Source: Kangiella sediminilitoris (GTDB taxonomy: Bacteria; Pseudomonadota; Gammaproteobacteria; Enterobacterales; Kangiellaceae). From it: DNA of 64,000 nucleotides. The DNA is taken from the NCBI RefSeq assembly GCF_001708405.1, contig NZ_CP012418.1, positions 1,178,001 to 1,242,000 of the forward strand, read 5' to 3'. Below are positions 52,505 through 62,259 of the stretch, one piece after another (positions within the stretch are counted from its first letter, which is position 1; every line of letters begins with the position of its first letter). A program made the translations under genes and the position numbers. The notes beneath the pieces are model-generated. The model had not been told where the DNA came from and ran no database searches. It saw only the letters and a list, made by a program, of their open reading frames with translations.

Positions 52505-53497
52505 ATGGTTTCACGTCGTACATTCATTAAAGGGTCACTGTTGTCGGCTTCGGCTTTAGCCTTGCCAGGCTTTGTAAAGTGGGAAACGAAGTCACCACTT
52601 CCTTATAATGTGCAGGAGATTTACCCAGCTTTGCACCAAGGGAAGATATACGTTGCTGGTGGGCTGTCTTTGCAGGGTGACAACCTTAAAGTTCTTGAGC
52701 AGGTAGTTGAGTATAATCCTGAGTCAGACAAATGGAACCAGTCCACTACGCTTCCAGAGCCAAGACATCACCCTTACTTAATTTCACATCAGAATAAGCT
52801 GTATGCCTTCAGTGGCTTTACTGAGTCAAAAAGGGGAAGTTGGTTTGGTAGCCGAGATATATTACTCCTAGATGAAAAAACCAAGCGCTGGAAAAAGCAC
52901 GCGAACCATATGCAGCACCCGCTGTGTGAAACAGTAGCAGCTTCAATTAATGGCTGTATCCACCTAGCCAGTGGGCGAAAACCAAAAGGGGAGAGCAACG
53001 GAAAGTGGGGAGACCATACCGATACCGATGCGCACCTGATATTTGATCCTGCAACAATGACATGGAACAGTGCTCAGCCGATACCAACAGCTAGAAATAG
53101 TGCGGCTGGAGCTTGTATTGATGGTATGTGGCATGTCATTGGTGGGCGTACTGTCAATGGTGGGAACCTCGATACACATGAGGTCTATGATTATAAAACT
53201 GATCAATGGTCTGCTTTAGCACCTTTACCACAAGCCCAGGGTGGGCTTGCTGCGGCAACTCTTAATGAGCATATTTATGTTTTTGGCGGTGAGTATTTTA
53301 CCAGCGGTGGTGGGGTTTATAAGAAAGTGTGGCAGTATTCGCGCAAGGATGATAAATGGCAGCAGGTGGGTGAAATGCCTGTTCCCCGTCATGGTTTAGG
53401 TGCGGTAACTCTAGAGGGAAGTATATATGTTGTGGCGGGAGCAACTCAGGCTGGTGGAAATGGTACAAGCGATCGTTTATCCGTGTTTAAGCTGTAA
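52505..53497 (+). CDS. Kelch-repeat protein with Tat signal (330 aa)
   Basis: Predicted periplasmic beta-propeller. The N-terminus SRRTFIKGSLLSASALALPG has a twin-arginine motif. Six kelch-like blades follow, each with GG and W/Y spacing (YVAGGL, YAFSGF, HLASGR, HVIGGR, YVFGGE, YVVAGA). Strong GAGGAG ribosome binding site. Tat export implies folding before export, perhaps with a bound cofactor, though none can be named. No functional partner is adjacent. NanM-like mutarotases share the fold but not obviously the site. Confidence 0.85.
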   Translation: MVSRRTFIKGSLLSASALALPGFVKWETKSPLPYNVQEIYPALHQGKIYVAGGLSLQGDNLKVLEQVVEYNPESDKWNQSTTLPEPRHHPYLISHQNKLYAFSGFTESKRGSWFGSRDILLLDEKTKRWKKHANHMQHPLCETVAASINGCIHLASGRKPKGESNGKWGDHTDTDAHLIFDPATMTWNSAQPIPTARNSAAGACIDGMWHVIGGRTVNGGNLDTHEVYDYKTDQWSALAPLPQAQGGLAAATLNEHIYVFGGEYFTSGGGVYKKVWQYSRKDDKWQQVGEMPVPRHGLGAVTLEGSIYVVAGATQAGGNGTSDRLSVFKL

Positions 53498-53564
53498 CTT
53501 TATCGTTAAAGCATATAGGATGCTTTTCTGAACATAATACTAGCTGTTTGAAAAATACTTTTGC

Positions 53565-54002
53565 ATGGAATTTCTCGTTGACTTCGGCTATCTGGGATTA
53601 TTTGTTGCTGCATTTCTTGCAGCCACAATTTTGCCTTTAAGTTCTGAGCTGGTTTTAACAGCATTGCTTTTGAATGATCTGTCGCCAGAGATGCTGGTGT
53701 TAGTCGCAACTGTTGGTAATGTGCTGGGCTCTTTGACTAACTATGGGTTAGGTTACTGGGCTAGCAAGGGCATTATCCAGAAATGGCTCAAAATGTCTGA
53801 AAAGGAATTTGTTAAAGCCGAGGAGCGTTTTGAGAAGTATGGATTAATGTCACTTCTGTTCGCCTGGGTGCCGATTATTGGCGATCCATTGACTGTCATC
53901 GCTGGGATATTACGCGTAAATCTAATCTGGTTTATTGTCCTTGTTTCGTTGGGTAAGTTTCTTCGTTATTATATTTTAGCCAGTATGATAATAAGCGGAT
54001 AA
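53565..54002 (+). CDS. YqaA-like (DedA/SNARE-associated) membrane protein (145 aa)
   Basis: Small integral membrane protein with about four hydrophobic segments. The ATILPLSSELVLTALL segment and FAWVPIIGDPLTVIAGILRV (with conserved Gly-Asp-Pro) are characteristic of the YqaA branch of the DedA/VTT family. Members are linked to lipid scrambling or membrane homeostasis; this branch is not characterised. Separate from the kelch gene (67 bases) and probably its own unit. Confidence 0.85.
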   Translation: MEFLVDFGYLGLFVAAFLAATILPLSSELVLTALLLNDLSPEMLVLVATVGNVLGSLTNYGLGYWASKGIIQKWLKMSEKEFVKAEERFEKYGLMSLLFAWVPIIGDPLTVIAGILRVNLIWFIVLVSLGKFLRYYILASMIISG

Positions 54003-54127
54003 CTCAATTTGCTTGATCAGTAAGGTATTGATATTTAACTGTAAAGGACTGTAAAAAATGACAATGTTATTGCCTCTTGGATCTTACTACAATAGAATAT
54101 AAACCATATCAATAAGTTAATAGCTAT

Positions 54128-54475
54128 ATGAGTACAAAAGTCATCCGCATAATTTTGCTGTTTACGCTACTTCAGGTGGCGGGTCAGCTTATGGCTTTTG
54201 ATAATATTTCTTGTGATATGGTCGCACCCTCAGAGGCAGTAACCGATATGGATCATGCCAGCCATGCTGATATGGACCATGACATGGATAAGATGAGCAT
54301 GACCTGCTGTGATATGTCGTCAGGATGCACCATGGCAACTTGCCTTGCTATCATACCGGCTGCTTTCAGCTCTTCTAAACAAGATTCTGGAAGCTCCGAA
54401 CCACAATGGGCTTTAAAGCCTTTATTATTCTCATTCCAGCCGGACTCTCTCTATAAACCTCCCATCTTGAGTTAA
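54128..54475 (+). CDS. Met/His/Cys-rich secreted protein, putative copper binder (115 aa)
   Basis: Signal peptide about residues 1-23 (ending QLMA). The mature part is rich in metal-ligand residues: MDHASHADMDHDMDKMSM, then TCCDMSSGC and TMATC. No named family recognised with certainty. It is the first gene before a CusCBA-type efflux operon, 102 bases from the TolC-like gene, and the residue content suits Cu(I)/Ag(I) binding in the periplasm. Inference from composition and context. Confidence 0.7.
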   Translation: MSTKVIRIILLFTLLQVAGQLMAFDNISCDMVAPSEAVTDMDHASHADMDHDMDKMSMTCCDMSSGCTMATCLAIIPAAFSSSKQDSGSSEPQWALKPLLFSFQPDSLYKPPILS

Positions 54476-54577
54476 CACAGGATAGATCTATCTACCGTCG
54501 ATAGATATTCAGCGATTACCGCTATTTAAGATTGCGTAGGCATACGCTTAATTATACGAAACTCAAGAGATTCCATT

Positions 54578-55948
54578 ATGCGTCTAAAAAGTATTTCAGT
54601 CCTTTTGTTAGGATTATTCCTTGCTTGGGATGATAGTCAGGCTACTGAGCTTAAAAGTCAGGGCTATGGTTATAGCCTCGAATCCACTTTAATCATGGCC
54701 ATAGAAAACGACCCATGGCTGAAGAAAAGTCAATTTCAGGAAAAGTCTTTGCGATCAGCAGGAGTAGCAGAGTCAAGCTTGCCCGATCCGAAGGCTTCAA
54801 TCAGCTTGGCGAATTTACCCGTCGATGATTTCAGCTTTAATAGTCAGGCAATGACACAGTTCAAGCTAGGACTCAGCCAAACATTTGCCAGAGGGGATTC
54901 GCTTAGTATAAAGAGTGATATTAAAGAGTTACAGGCCGACGCCCAGCCCCATTTGAGAATGAACCGTAAAACTCAGCTTATGATGGAAGTAGGGTCGCTT
55001 TGGCTTGATGCATATAAAGCTCAGAGAAGCATTGAGCTAATCAGTAATAAGAGACATCTTTTTCAAGAGCTTAAAGAGGCTGCAGAAATAAACTATCGTT
55101 CTGTAATTCAAAGCAGTAGCCAGCAGGAGCTTATTCGTGCTGACCTGGAGCTTGTAAAGCTTGATGATCAGATTACTGTTTATGAAGATAAGTTGCACAA
55201 TACAATTCGTAGAATGAGTGAGTATGTTCCTTTACCACAAAATTACTTCTCAAGTTATGAGACCAATAAAACACCCAATTATTTTAGCTCAGCTCTGCCG
55301 GAAATAAAGCTAATACATGAAGAGCATATTCAGCAGCACCCACTGGTACTGGCGATAGATAAGAACATTCAGTCATCGAGTAAGACAATAGACTTGAAGA
55401 AAGAAGGTTATAAGCCGCAATTCACTGTTAATGGGGGTTATGGATTAAGACAGGATGGCCTTAATGGAGAAGATAGACCTGATTTCTTTAGTGTTGGAGT
55501 GAGCTTTGATGTGCCACTGTTTACAGATAACAGACAGGATAAAGAAGTAGAAGCTGCAACATATTCCAAAGAGTCACAAAAGGAAGAAAGGGCTCTTGTT
55601 ATAAAAAAACTATCTTCTGGACATAGTGCCCAGCTGTCGCGCCTTAACAAGCTAAAGAAGCGACTGCGCTTGTATGAGAAAGAAATATTCCCTCAAGTTA
55701 TGCTTCAAAGTGAAGCCTCTATGACAGCATATAGTAACAATGAAGCTGATTTCTCCGAATTAGTCAGAGCTAGAATCGATGAAGTCAATACTCAGCTAAC
55801 GGTATTAGATATTGCCGTCGAAATTGAGAAAGCTAAGCTTCGAGCTAACTACTATCAGGCTCAAACATCTAACGAGTTATTAGCCCACATAAAGCCTCAT
55901 TCAAACCAGCCGATGCTTAAAAAGATTTATGGAGATGACAATGAGTAA
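54578..55948 (+). CDS. cusC: TolC-family outer-membrane efflux protein, CusC-like (456 aa)
   Basis: Outer-membrane channel of a tripartite RND pump. Signal peptide about 1-22. Two coiled-coil OEP repeats: the first with ESTLIMAIENDPWLKKSQ and DPKASISLANLPVDDFSF, the second with HPLVLAIDKNIQSSSKTI and FSVGVSFDVPLFTDNRQ. Its end overlaps the adaptor gene by 8 bases. The Met-rich and CusA-like neighbours place it in a copper/silver pump; TolC proteins alone do not show specificity. Confidence 0.88.
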   Translation: MRLKSISVLLLGLFLAWDDSQATELKSQGYGYSLESTLIMAIENDPWLKKSQFQEKSLRSAGVAESSLPDPKASISLANLPVDDFSFNSQAMTQFKLGLSQTFARGDSLSIKSDIKELQADAQPHLRMNRKTQLMMEVGSLWLDAYKAQRSIELISNKRHLFQELKEAAEINYRSVIQSSSQQELIRADLELVKLDDQITVYEDKLHNTIRRMSEYVPLPQNYFSSYETNKTPNYFSSALPEIKLIHEEHIQQHPLVLAIDKNIQSSSKTIDLKKEGYKPQFTVNGGYGLRQDGLNGEDRPDFFSVGVSFDVPLFTDNRQDKEVEAATYSKESQKEERALVIKKLSSGHSAQLSRLNKLKKRLRLYEKEIFPQVMLQSEASMTAYSNNEADFSELVRARIDEVNTQLTVLDIAVEIEKAKLRANYYQAQTSNELLAHIKPHSNQPMLKKIYGDDNE

Positions 55949-57422
55949 TAAGACCATTATTTACAGCTTAATCGGTGCAACGGTTGGTGTCGTTTCAACT
56001 GTTGCTGTTATGACCCTTTTTAAAGCCGATAATGCAACTAAAAGTGATAACAGCTCATCGAAAAAAGAACCTTTGTATTGGGTTGCACCCATGGATGCGA
56101 ATTACAAACGTGATAAACCAGGTAAGTCACCCATGGGAATGGATCTGGTACCTGTTTACGAAGAAAGTGATGATGAGGATAGCCCCGGAACAGTTAAAAT
56201 TCATCCAAATATAGTTAATAACCTAAGCGTAAAAACAGGGGATGTTTCGAAAGGACCACTAAAGAGCAGAATTCGTACCGTAGGTTATATCGATTATGAT
56301 GAAACCACTTTAGCTCATATCCACTCACGTGCCGACGGCTGGATTGAACGTTTGTATGTCAGTCATAATGGCCAGTTCATTAAAGCAGGTCAGCCGCTCT
56401 ATACACTGTATTCTCCAGCATTAGTTAGTGCACAGGAAGAGTATTTGCTGGCGAAAAAGCGTAATAATCAGAGCCTATTAAAAGCAGCACAGCAGCGCCT
56501 TGAGTCATTGGAGTTTAGTTCAGTTGAATTGAAGAAGTTGAATAATACTCGACAACCAATTCAAAACGTTACTTTCTATGCAAAATCTGATGGCCTGATT
56601 GATAACCTTAATGTCAGAGAAGGATTTTATATTAAGCCTGGTACGCGGTTAATGACGATTGGTAACCTGGATACGGTCTGGGTTGACGTTGAGTTATTCG
56701 AACGTCAGTTACCTTTTGTAGAACTTGGTCAAAAAGCTGTCATGACTCTAGATTATCTTCCAAATGAAGAGTGGGTTGGTAAGGTGGATTACATTTATCC
56801 GATGGTTAATCCTACTAATCGTGCTGCAAAAGTCAGACTTGAGTTTGAAAACGTCGATCATTTTTTAAAGCCGAATATGTTTACGGAAGTGGTTATTAAC
56901 AGTCAAACAAAGGAACCAGTTCTCCAAATACCACAACAGGCTTTGATAAGGACTGAAAGCAGTAATCGAGTAGTCGTTGCCCTGGAAGACGGAAAGTTCA
57001 AGTCCGTAAATGTCAAAACCGGCCTTGTAACGAATAACCGTGTGGAGATCGTAGAAGGCCTGAAAGAAGGTGACAAGGTTGTAACCAGCGGACAGTTCCT
57101 GATTGATTCTGAATCAAGCATTGACTCTGATTTTGAGAGATTTTCGAGTTCTAAGTCAACAAGCGAAGACATCCCGATGGCTACCGTTGATGGTGTTATT
57201 AACTCACTCAACTTAGACGCAGGTACCGTTAATATTTCCAGAGAGGCGATTCCAAAATGGAACCGTGGACCTGCAACAATGGATTTTAAAATAGATGATT
57301 CCATTGATGTTTCGCGTTTGAAAGTTGGTGCCACCATTAACTTCATGTTTGAAATCAGAGACGAAGGTTTCTTCATTACGATGATCCATGATAAAGGCAA
57401 TGGGGAGCATCAGCATGATTAA
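55941..57422 (+). CDS. cusB: RND periplasmic adaptor, CusB-like, with C-terminal CusF-like domain (493 aa)
   Basis: Membrane-fusion protein. One N-terminal anchor (about 5-27), a heavy-metal-binding YHS-like segment (LYWVAPMDANY, SPMGMDLVP), then lipoyl, hairpin and barrel domains (VSHNGQFIKAGQPLYTLYSP; MTLDYLPNEEWVGKVDYIYP). The last 75 residues (VDGVINSLNLDAGTVNISRE, IDVSRLKVGATINFMF) match a CusF-like copper-binding fold, which in E. coli is a separate protein. Start ATG 55941 with GGAG 7 bases upstream; ATG 55929 is an alternative. Overlaps cusA by 8 bases. Confidence 0.9.
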   Translation: MSNKTIIYSLIGATVGVVSTVAVMTLFKADNATKSDNSSSKKEPLYWVAPMDANYKRDKPGKSPMGMDLVPVYEESDDEDSPGTVKIHPNIVNNLSVKTGDVSKGPLKSRIRTVGYIDYDETTLAHIHSRADGWIERLYVSHNGQFIKAGQPLYTLYSPALVSAQEEYLLAKKRNNQSLLKAAQQRLESLEFSSVELKKLNNTRQPIQNVTFYAKSDGLIDNLNVREGFYIKPGTRLMTIGNLDTVWVDVELFERQLPFVELGQKAVMTLDYLPNEEWVGKVDYIYPMVNPTNRAAKVRLEFENVDHFLKPNMFTEVVINSQTKEPVLQIPQQALIRTESSNRVVVALEDGKFKSVNVKTGLVTNNRVEIVEGLKEGDKVVTSGQFLIDSESSIDSDFERFSSSKSTSEDIPMATVDGVINSLNLDAGTVNISREAIPKWNRGPATMDFKIDDSIDVSRLKVGATINFMFEIRDEGFFITMIHDKGNGEHQHD

Positions 57423-60400
57423 TCAAACCATTAAGTGGTCGATCAATAATCGCTTTCTGGTATTGATGGCGACAGCGATTATTGCAGTCGCCGGTTTTTA
57501 TTCATTTAAAAAGACGCCAGTAGATGCGATTCCTGACTTATCAGATGTTCAGGTGATTGTAAAAACCAGTTATCCGGGACAGGCTCCGCAAGTCGTCCAG
57601 GATCAGGTAACGTATCCGCTGACTACAGCGATGTTATCAGTACCGGGAGCCAAGACGGTAAGAGGATTTTCGTTCTTTGGTGACTCCTATGTTTACGTGA
57701 TTTTTGATGATAAGACCGATCTGTACTGGGCTCGAAGTCGAGTTCTAGAATATTTGAGTCAAGTAGCACCCACACTTCCAGAAACGGCAAAGCCCCAGCT
57801 AGGGCCTGATGCCACCGGTGTTGGTTGGGTCTACCTATACGCATTGGTAGATAGAACTGGTCAGCATGATTTAAGCGAGCTTCGCAGCATCCAGGACTGG
57901 TTTTTAAAGTACGAACTGCAAACCGTACCCGGTGTCTCCGAGGTTGCACCTATAGGTGGAATGGTAAAACAATATCAGGTCAAAGTTGATCCTGAAAAAT
58001 TACGAGCGCTTAATTTACCGCTTAATCTTATTCAGGTAGCGATAAAAGAAGGAAACCAGGAAGTTGGAGCTTCAGTTGTCGAGCTATCAGAAGCTGAGTA
58101 CATGGTTCGGACCAGTGGTTATATTAAGAGTACAGATGATTTAAAAAATCTACCACTTGGCGTTAACCAGCAGGGAACACCACTACTTCTTGGTGATGTT
58201 GCTGAGATTTCTACTGGCCCTCAAATGAGACGAGGTATAGCAGAGTTAAACGGGCAGGGCGAGGCGGTCGGCGGCATCGTCGTCATGCGCTATGGAGAAA
58301 ATGCACAGGCAACAATTGATGGTGTAAAAGCTAGATTAGACAAGCTTAAAAAAGGATTACCTGACGGAGTGGAAGTTGTTACTGTCTATGACCGCTCTGG
58401 CTTGATTAAAGATGCCGTGGATAACCTATGGAATAAACTTCTGGAAGAATTTGCAGTGGTAGCTCTTGTCTGCATTCTTTTCTTATTCCATATACGCTCT
58501 TCACTGGTTGCGATTATAAGCTTACCTATTGGTATTTTGGCTGCGTTCATCATCATGAAACTACAGGGATTGAATGCAAACATTATGTCATTGGGCGGCA
58601 TTGCTATTGCCATCGGAGCAATGATCGACGGCGCCATTGTTATGATCGAAAATATGCATAAGCATATGGAACGAACGCCACTAACTTCGAAAAACCGCTG
58701 GGATATTGTTTACCGATCGGCTAAAGAAGTTGGGCCTGCTTTATTTTTCAGCCTGTTGATTATTACAGTGAGCTTTTTACCGGTTTTCACACTGGAGGCA
58801 CAGGAAGGGCGTATGTTCTCACCGCTGGCCTTCACCAAAACTTATGCCATGGCCGCATCAGCAGCATTAGCCATTACGCTGGTTCCGGTGTTAATGGGCT
58901 ACTTTGTTCGCGGCAAGGTGAGAGCCGAGCACAAAAACCCGGTCAATAAGGTTCTGACCTATATTTACCGCCCGGCTCTAAGGGTAACATTAAAATATCC
59001 TAAGTCTGTGTTAGCAGGAGCCTTTGTTATTCTGTTAGTCGGTCTATGGCCTGTTAATAAGATTGGAACCGAGTTTATTCCACCTTTGGATGAAGGCGAT
59101 TTGATGTATATGCCTACAACTTATCCAGGTTTATCAATCGGTGAAGCTCGTGAAATATTACAAAAAACCGATCGATTGATTAAAACCATTCCCGAAGTAA
59201 AAACTGTATTTGGTAAAATCGGAAGGGCTGAAACAGCTACAGATCCAGCACCCCTGACGATGATTGAAACGTTCATTCAGTTCAAGCCGAAATCAGAATG
59301 GCGGGAGGGAGTGACAACAGACTCAATCAAAGCAGAACTTAATGAATTAGTTCAGTTTCCAGGATTGACCAATGCCTGGGTAATGCCGATTAAAACGCGT
59401 ATTGATATGTTGGCGACGGGAATAAAAACCCCGGTAGGTATCAAGGTCTCAGGGCCTGAACTATCAACCATTGAGTCAATTGGTAAAGAACTGGAAACGA
59501 TCCTGAAAGATGTTGAAGGCACTGCTTCTGTCTATTCAGAGCGTGTTGCTGGTGGTCGCTATATTGATATCGATATTGATCGAGTGAGTGCGGCAAGATT
59601 CGGCTTGAGTATCAAGCAGATCCAGAGCGTTATCGCAACGGCTATTGGCGGCATGAATATCTCATACTCCGTCGAGGGGCAGGAGCGATACCCGATTAAT
59701 TTACGCTACCCCCAAGAGTACCGTAACTCACCAGAACAACTGGCAGAACTGCCGATTGTCACTCCCGGTAAACAGTTGGTCGCTTTAGGAGATGTCGCCG
59801 ACATTACTATCAAAGATGGTCCTCCGGGTATCAAGAGCGAGAACGCTCGCTTAAATGGCTGGACGCTGGTTGATATCGAGGGCGTTGATCTTGGTTCTTA
59901 CGTTAACGAAGCACAGCGACTTGTGTCTGAAAAGCTGGAGCTTCCACCAGGGTATGCCATTAACTGGTCAGGTCAATACGAATATATGCTTCGAGCAAAA
60001 GCCAAGCTAACCTACGTTATTCCGCTAACTCTGGGCATCATAATTTTACTGCTGTTCCTAAACTTCAAAAGCTTTGCCGAAGTGGCCATTATCATGGGCA
60101 CATTGCCATTAGCAATGGTCGGAAGTATTTGGCTTATGTATCTGGAAAGCTTTAATTTCTCGGTTGCCGTTGGAGTGGGCTTTATTGCCTTAGCTGGCGT
60201 GGCCGTTGAGATTGGTGTAATCATGCTGGTTTATCTGAACCATGCCTATCAAGACTTACTGGATAAGTATGGCGACGGACAGGGAAAGCCCACGCTTGAA
60301 GAGTTAAAAGATGTGGTTAATCAGGGAGCAGGGCAGCGCGTTCGTCCTGTAATGATGACAGCTGCCGCGATTATCGTTGGTCTTCTACCAATCTTATATG

Positions 60401-60537
60401 GTTCTGGAACGGGTTCTGAAGTTATGAGCCGCATCGCTGCACCAATGGTGGGTGGAATGGTTAGCGCCGTTCTTCTGACATTATTAGTTATTCCAGCCGT
60501 ATTTTATATCTGGAAAAAGAAATCGTTAAATTTATAG
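57415..60537 (+). CDS. cusA: Cu(I)/Ag(I) RND efflux pump CusA (1040 aa)
   Basis: Heavy-metal RND transporter with 12 membrane helices and two large periplasmic loops. The methionine triad that binds Cu(I)/Ag(I) in E. coli CusA (Met573, 623, 672) is present at Met566 (YMPTTYP), Met616 (TMIETFIQFKP) and Met665 (RIDMLATGIK), a constant offset of 7; this separates it from Zn/Co pumps (CzcA). TM4 contains GGIAIAIGAMIDGAIVMIEN. Start ATG 57415 with GGGGAG upstream; a start at 57388 is possible. Coupled to cusB. Confidence 0.94.
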   Translation: MINQTIKWSINNRFLVLMATAIIAVAGFYSFKKTPVDAIPDLSDVQVIVKTSYPGQAPQVVQDQVTYPLTTAMLSVPGAKTVRGFSFFGDSYVYVIFDDKTDLYWARSRVLEYLSQVAPTLPETAKPQLGPDATGVGWVYLYALVDRTGQHDLSELRSIQDWFLKYELQTVPGVSEVAPIGGMVKQYQVKVDPEKLRALNLPLNLIQVAIKEGNQEVGASVVELSEAEYMVRTSGYIKSTDDLKNLPLGVNQQGTPLLLGDVAEISTGPQMRRGIAELNGQGEAVGGIVVMRYGENAQATIDGVKARLDKLKKGLPDGVEVVTVYDRSGLIKDAVDNLWNKLLEEFAVVALVCILFLFHIRSSLVAIISLPIGILAAFIIMKLQGLNANIMSLGGIAIAIGAMIDGAIVMIENMHKHMERTPLTSKNRWDIVYRSAKEVGPALFFSLLIITVSFLPVFTLEAQEGRMFSPLAFTKTYAMAASAALAITLVPVLMGYFVRGKVRAEHKNPVNKVLTYIYRPALRVTLKYPKSVLAGAFVILLVGLWPVNKIGTEFIPPLDEGDLMYMPTTYPGLSIGEAREILQKTDRLIKTIPEVKTVFGKIGRAETATDPAPLTMIETFIQFKPKSEWREGVTTDSIKAELNELVQFPGLTNAWVMPIKTRIDMLATGIKTPVGIKVSGPELSTIESIGKELETILKDVEGTASVYSERVAGGRYIDIDIDRVSAARFGLSIKQIQSVIATAIGGMNISYSVEGQERYPINLRYPQEYRNSPEQLAELPIVTPGKQLVALGDVADITIKDGPPGIKSENARLNGWTLVDIEGVDLGSYVNEAQRLVSEKLELPPGYAINWSGQYEYMLRAKAKLTYVIPLTLGIIILLLFLNFKSFAEVAIIMGTLPLAMVGSIWLMYLESFNFSVAVGVGFIALAGVAVEIGVIMLVYLNHAYQDLLDKYGDGQGKPTLEELKDVVNQGAGQRVRPVMMTAAAIIVGLLPILYGSGTGSEVMSRIAAPMVGGMVSAVLLTLLVIPAVFYIWKKKSLNL

Positions 60538-60545
60538 GTTTTATT

Positions 60546-60902
60546 ATGAAAAAATTATTAGTTGCTTATTTTGTTATGGTGCTGGCTATATTAGCCAGCA
60601 CTGCTAACGCGCATGTTAAAGTCGTTTCAACTGCTCCAGCCGATGGCGAGCAGGTTGTAACCTCTCCAACTAATTTTGAGATAAATTACTCCAAAGAGGT
60701 CAGACTCATTAAATTCAAATTAGTCTCAGAAGGAAAAGAAATACCTTTGGATTTTAAGACTAATTTTACACCAGCGACTAGCTTTGATATTCCTTTAACA
60801 AAGCTTCCGGAAGGAGAATACAAGGCTAAATGGACTATCATGGGGAGTGACTCACACAAAATGAATAAGGATGTCACATTTAAAGTAATAACAAAGAACT
60901 GA
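60546..60902 (+). CDS. copC: CopC-domain periplasmic copper protein (118 aa)
   Basis: Signal peptide about 1-22 (ending TANA), after which the mature protein begins HVKVV; the N-terminal His is the Cu(II) ligand in CopC proteins. A beta-sandwich follows: STAPADGEQVVTSPTNFEIN, and a second His in GSDSHKM. The length is that of single CopC/YobA domains. It is 8 bases after cusA and 2 bases before copD, so it belongs to the same operon. Confidence 0.92.
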   Translation: MKKLLVAYFVMVLAILASTANAHVKVVSTAPADGEQVVTSPTNFEINYSKEVRLIKFKLVSEGKEIPLDFKTNFTPATSFDIPLTKLPEGEYKAKWTIMGSDSHKMNKDVTFKVITKN

Positions 60903-60904
60903 GT

Positions 60905-61783
60905 ATGAACACAGATCTTTGGAGCTTATTATCGGCAATTTTTAAATTTGGTACTTATATCGGTGTTGCAACCATTCTTGGAGTTGTAGCGCTGATATTA
61001 ATTAAAAGTAATGCCCTGAAAGAGAGCTATAAAAGTATAATGATTAAGGTAGTCCTCGGCATTATTGGCACTGTTGGCTACTTTTTCACACAGGTAGGGG
61101 GCTTTGCGCAGTCTGGATTTGGTGGCATGTTTGATGCTGATATTATCCAGCTACTGTACTCGACCGGTAATGGCGATTTGCTGCTATTTCGAACGCTGGG
61201 ATTAGCCTATTTTCTGTTTGTGCTGATGCTATTTCATAAAAAGATATTTCAGCTAAAAAGCTCCTTGCTTGCTGTAGTCCTTCTACCCTCTGTACTTTGT
61301 GTGCTTTGGTCATTTACAGCGGTTGGGCATATTGCAGACCTGGAATGGTACTGGCAGTTCCTATTGTTGTCACACGTGCTGGTAGCTTTAGCCTGGGCCG
61401 GATCGTTAGCGCCGCTATCGAGGTCGGTTGAAACTTATAATAAAAAGAATAGCTCCCAAATGTTGAGTCATTACTCAAAGCTGGGAATCGTCATCGTCAT
61501 CATACTTTTCATAGCTGGGCTTGGTTTATCACTGAAGCTAATGATTCTAGGCGACAATCCCGTCGCGACTGAATACATTGTTACTTTTAGCCTAAAGATT
61601 GCGCTCGTTCTTGTCATGCTGGGGCTAGCGGCATATCACAAGTTCGTTCTTTCCGAAAAGCTACTGACGGACTCAGTAAAAACAACAGACATTTCTAAAT
61701 CAATTAAGAAAGAAAATATCATCGGTTATGGCGTTTTGCTGGTAACCGCTTTGCTAACTACCATTGTTGGTATTAATCACTAG
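60905..61783 (+). CDS. copD: CopD-family copper resistance membrane protein (292 aa)
   Basis: About eight hydrophobic helices. WSFTAVGHIAD and LLLSHVLVALAWAGSL carry the His residues typical of the CopD domain, and ATEYIVTFSLKIALVLVML the later helices. CopD works with CopC in copper uptake or handling; the direction is not settled. It follows copC by 2 bases and precedes the NTF2-like gene by 8. Confidence 0.87.
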   Translation: MNTDLWSLLSAIFKFGTYIGVATILGVVALILIKSNALKESYKSIMIKVVLGIIGTVGYFFTQVGGFAQSGFGGMFDADIIQLLYSTGNGDLLLFRTLGLAYFLFVLMLFHKKIFQLKSSLLAVVLLPSVLCVLWSFTAVGHIADLEWYWQFLLLSHVLVALAWAGSLAPLSRSVETYNKKNSSQMLSHYSKLGIVIVIILFIAGLGLSLKLMILGDNPVATEYIVTFSLKIALVLVMLGLAAYHKFVLSEKLLTDSVKTTDISKSIKKENIIGYGVLLVTALLTTIVGINH

Positions 61784-61791
61784 GAGTTTTT

Positions 61792-62259
61792 ATGCTACTT
61801 AAAAAAATATTCACCGCCATACTATTAATGGCTTTCTCATTCAGTGCTTTTTCGCATGGCGATAAAAAAGAAGAACAATCCCCATTAATGGTCAATACTG
61901 ATACCGAAGTGGGAAAAGTCGTTGCTCAGTTTCATGCAGCTTTACAAAACTCCGATGTAGAAACGATTAAAACTATTCTTGCGGAGGACGTTTTAATTTT
62001 CGAAGGTAGTGGGGCAGAGCGATCGCTTGAAGAGTATGCGAGCCATCACATGAAGTCAGATATGAAGTTTTTAGCGAGTATCGATAGCAAGCTTATAGAG
62101 AGAAATATCATGATAAATGGCGATATAGCTATATCTAGTTCTCGTTCTAAGTTAACTGGCTCTTTCAAAGGGAAGGAACTGAATAAAGTCTCTATAGAAA
62201 CCTTGGTTCTCAAAAAAGTGAGGAGTGCCTGGAAGGTTATCCGAGTTCATTGGTCTTAA
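61792..62259 (+). CDS. Exported NTF2-like (DUF4440/SnoaL-type) protein (155 aa)
   Basis: Signal peptide about residues 1-21 (ending SAFS), then HGDKKEE, a short polar stretch. An NTF2-like fold is suggested by VAQFHAALQNSDVETIKTIL, VLIFEGSGAERS and a final KVIRVHWS. Conserved His near the cavity (YASHHMKSD) but no named reaction. It is the last gene of the copper cluster, with a good GGAG ribosome binding site. Similar small proteins are often found beside copper-resistance genes; role unknown. Confidence 0.8.
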   Translation: MLLKKIFTAILLMAFSFSAFSHGDKKEEQSPLMVNTDTEVGKVVAQFHAALQNSDVETIKTILAEDVLIFEGSGAERSLEEYASHHMKSDMKFLASIDSKLIERNIMINGDIAISSSRSKLTGSFKGKELNKVSIETLVLKKVRSAWKVIRVHWS

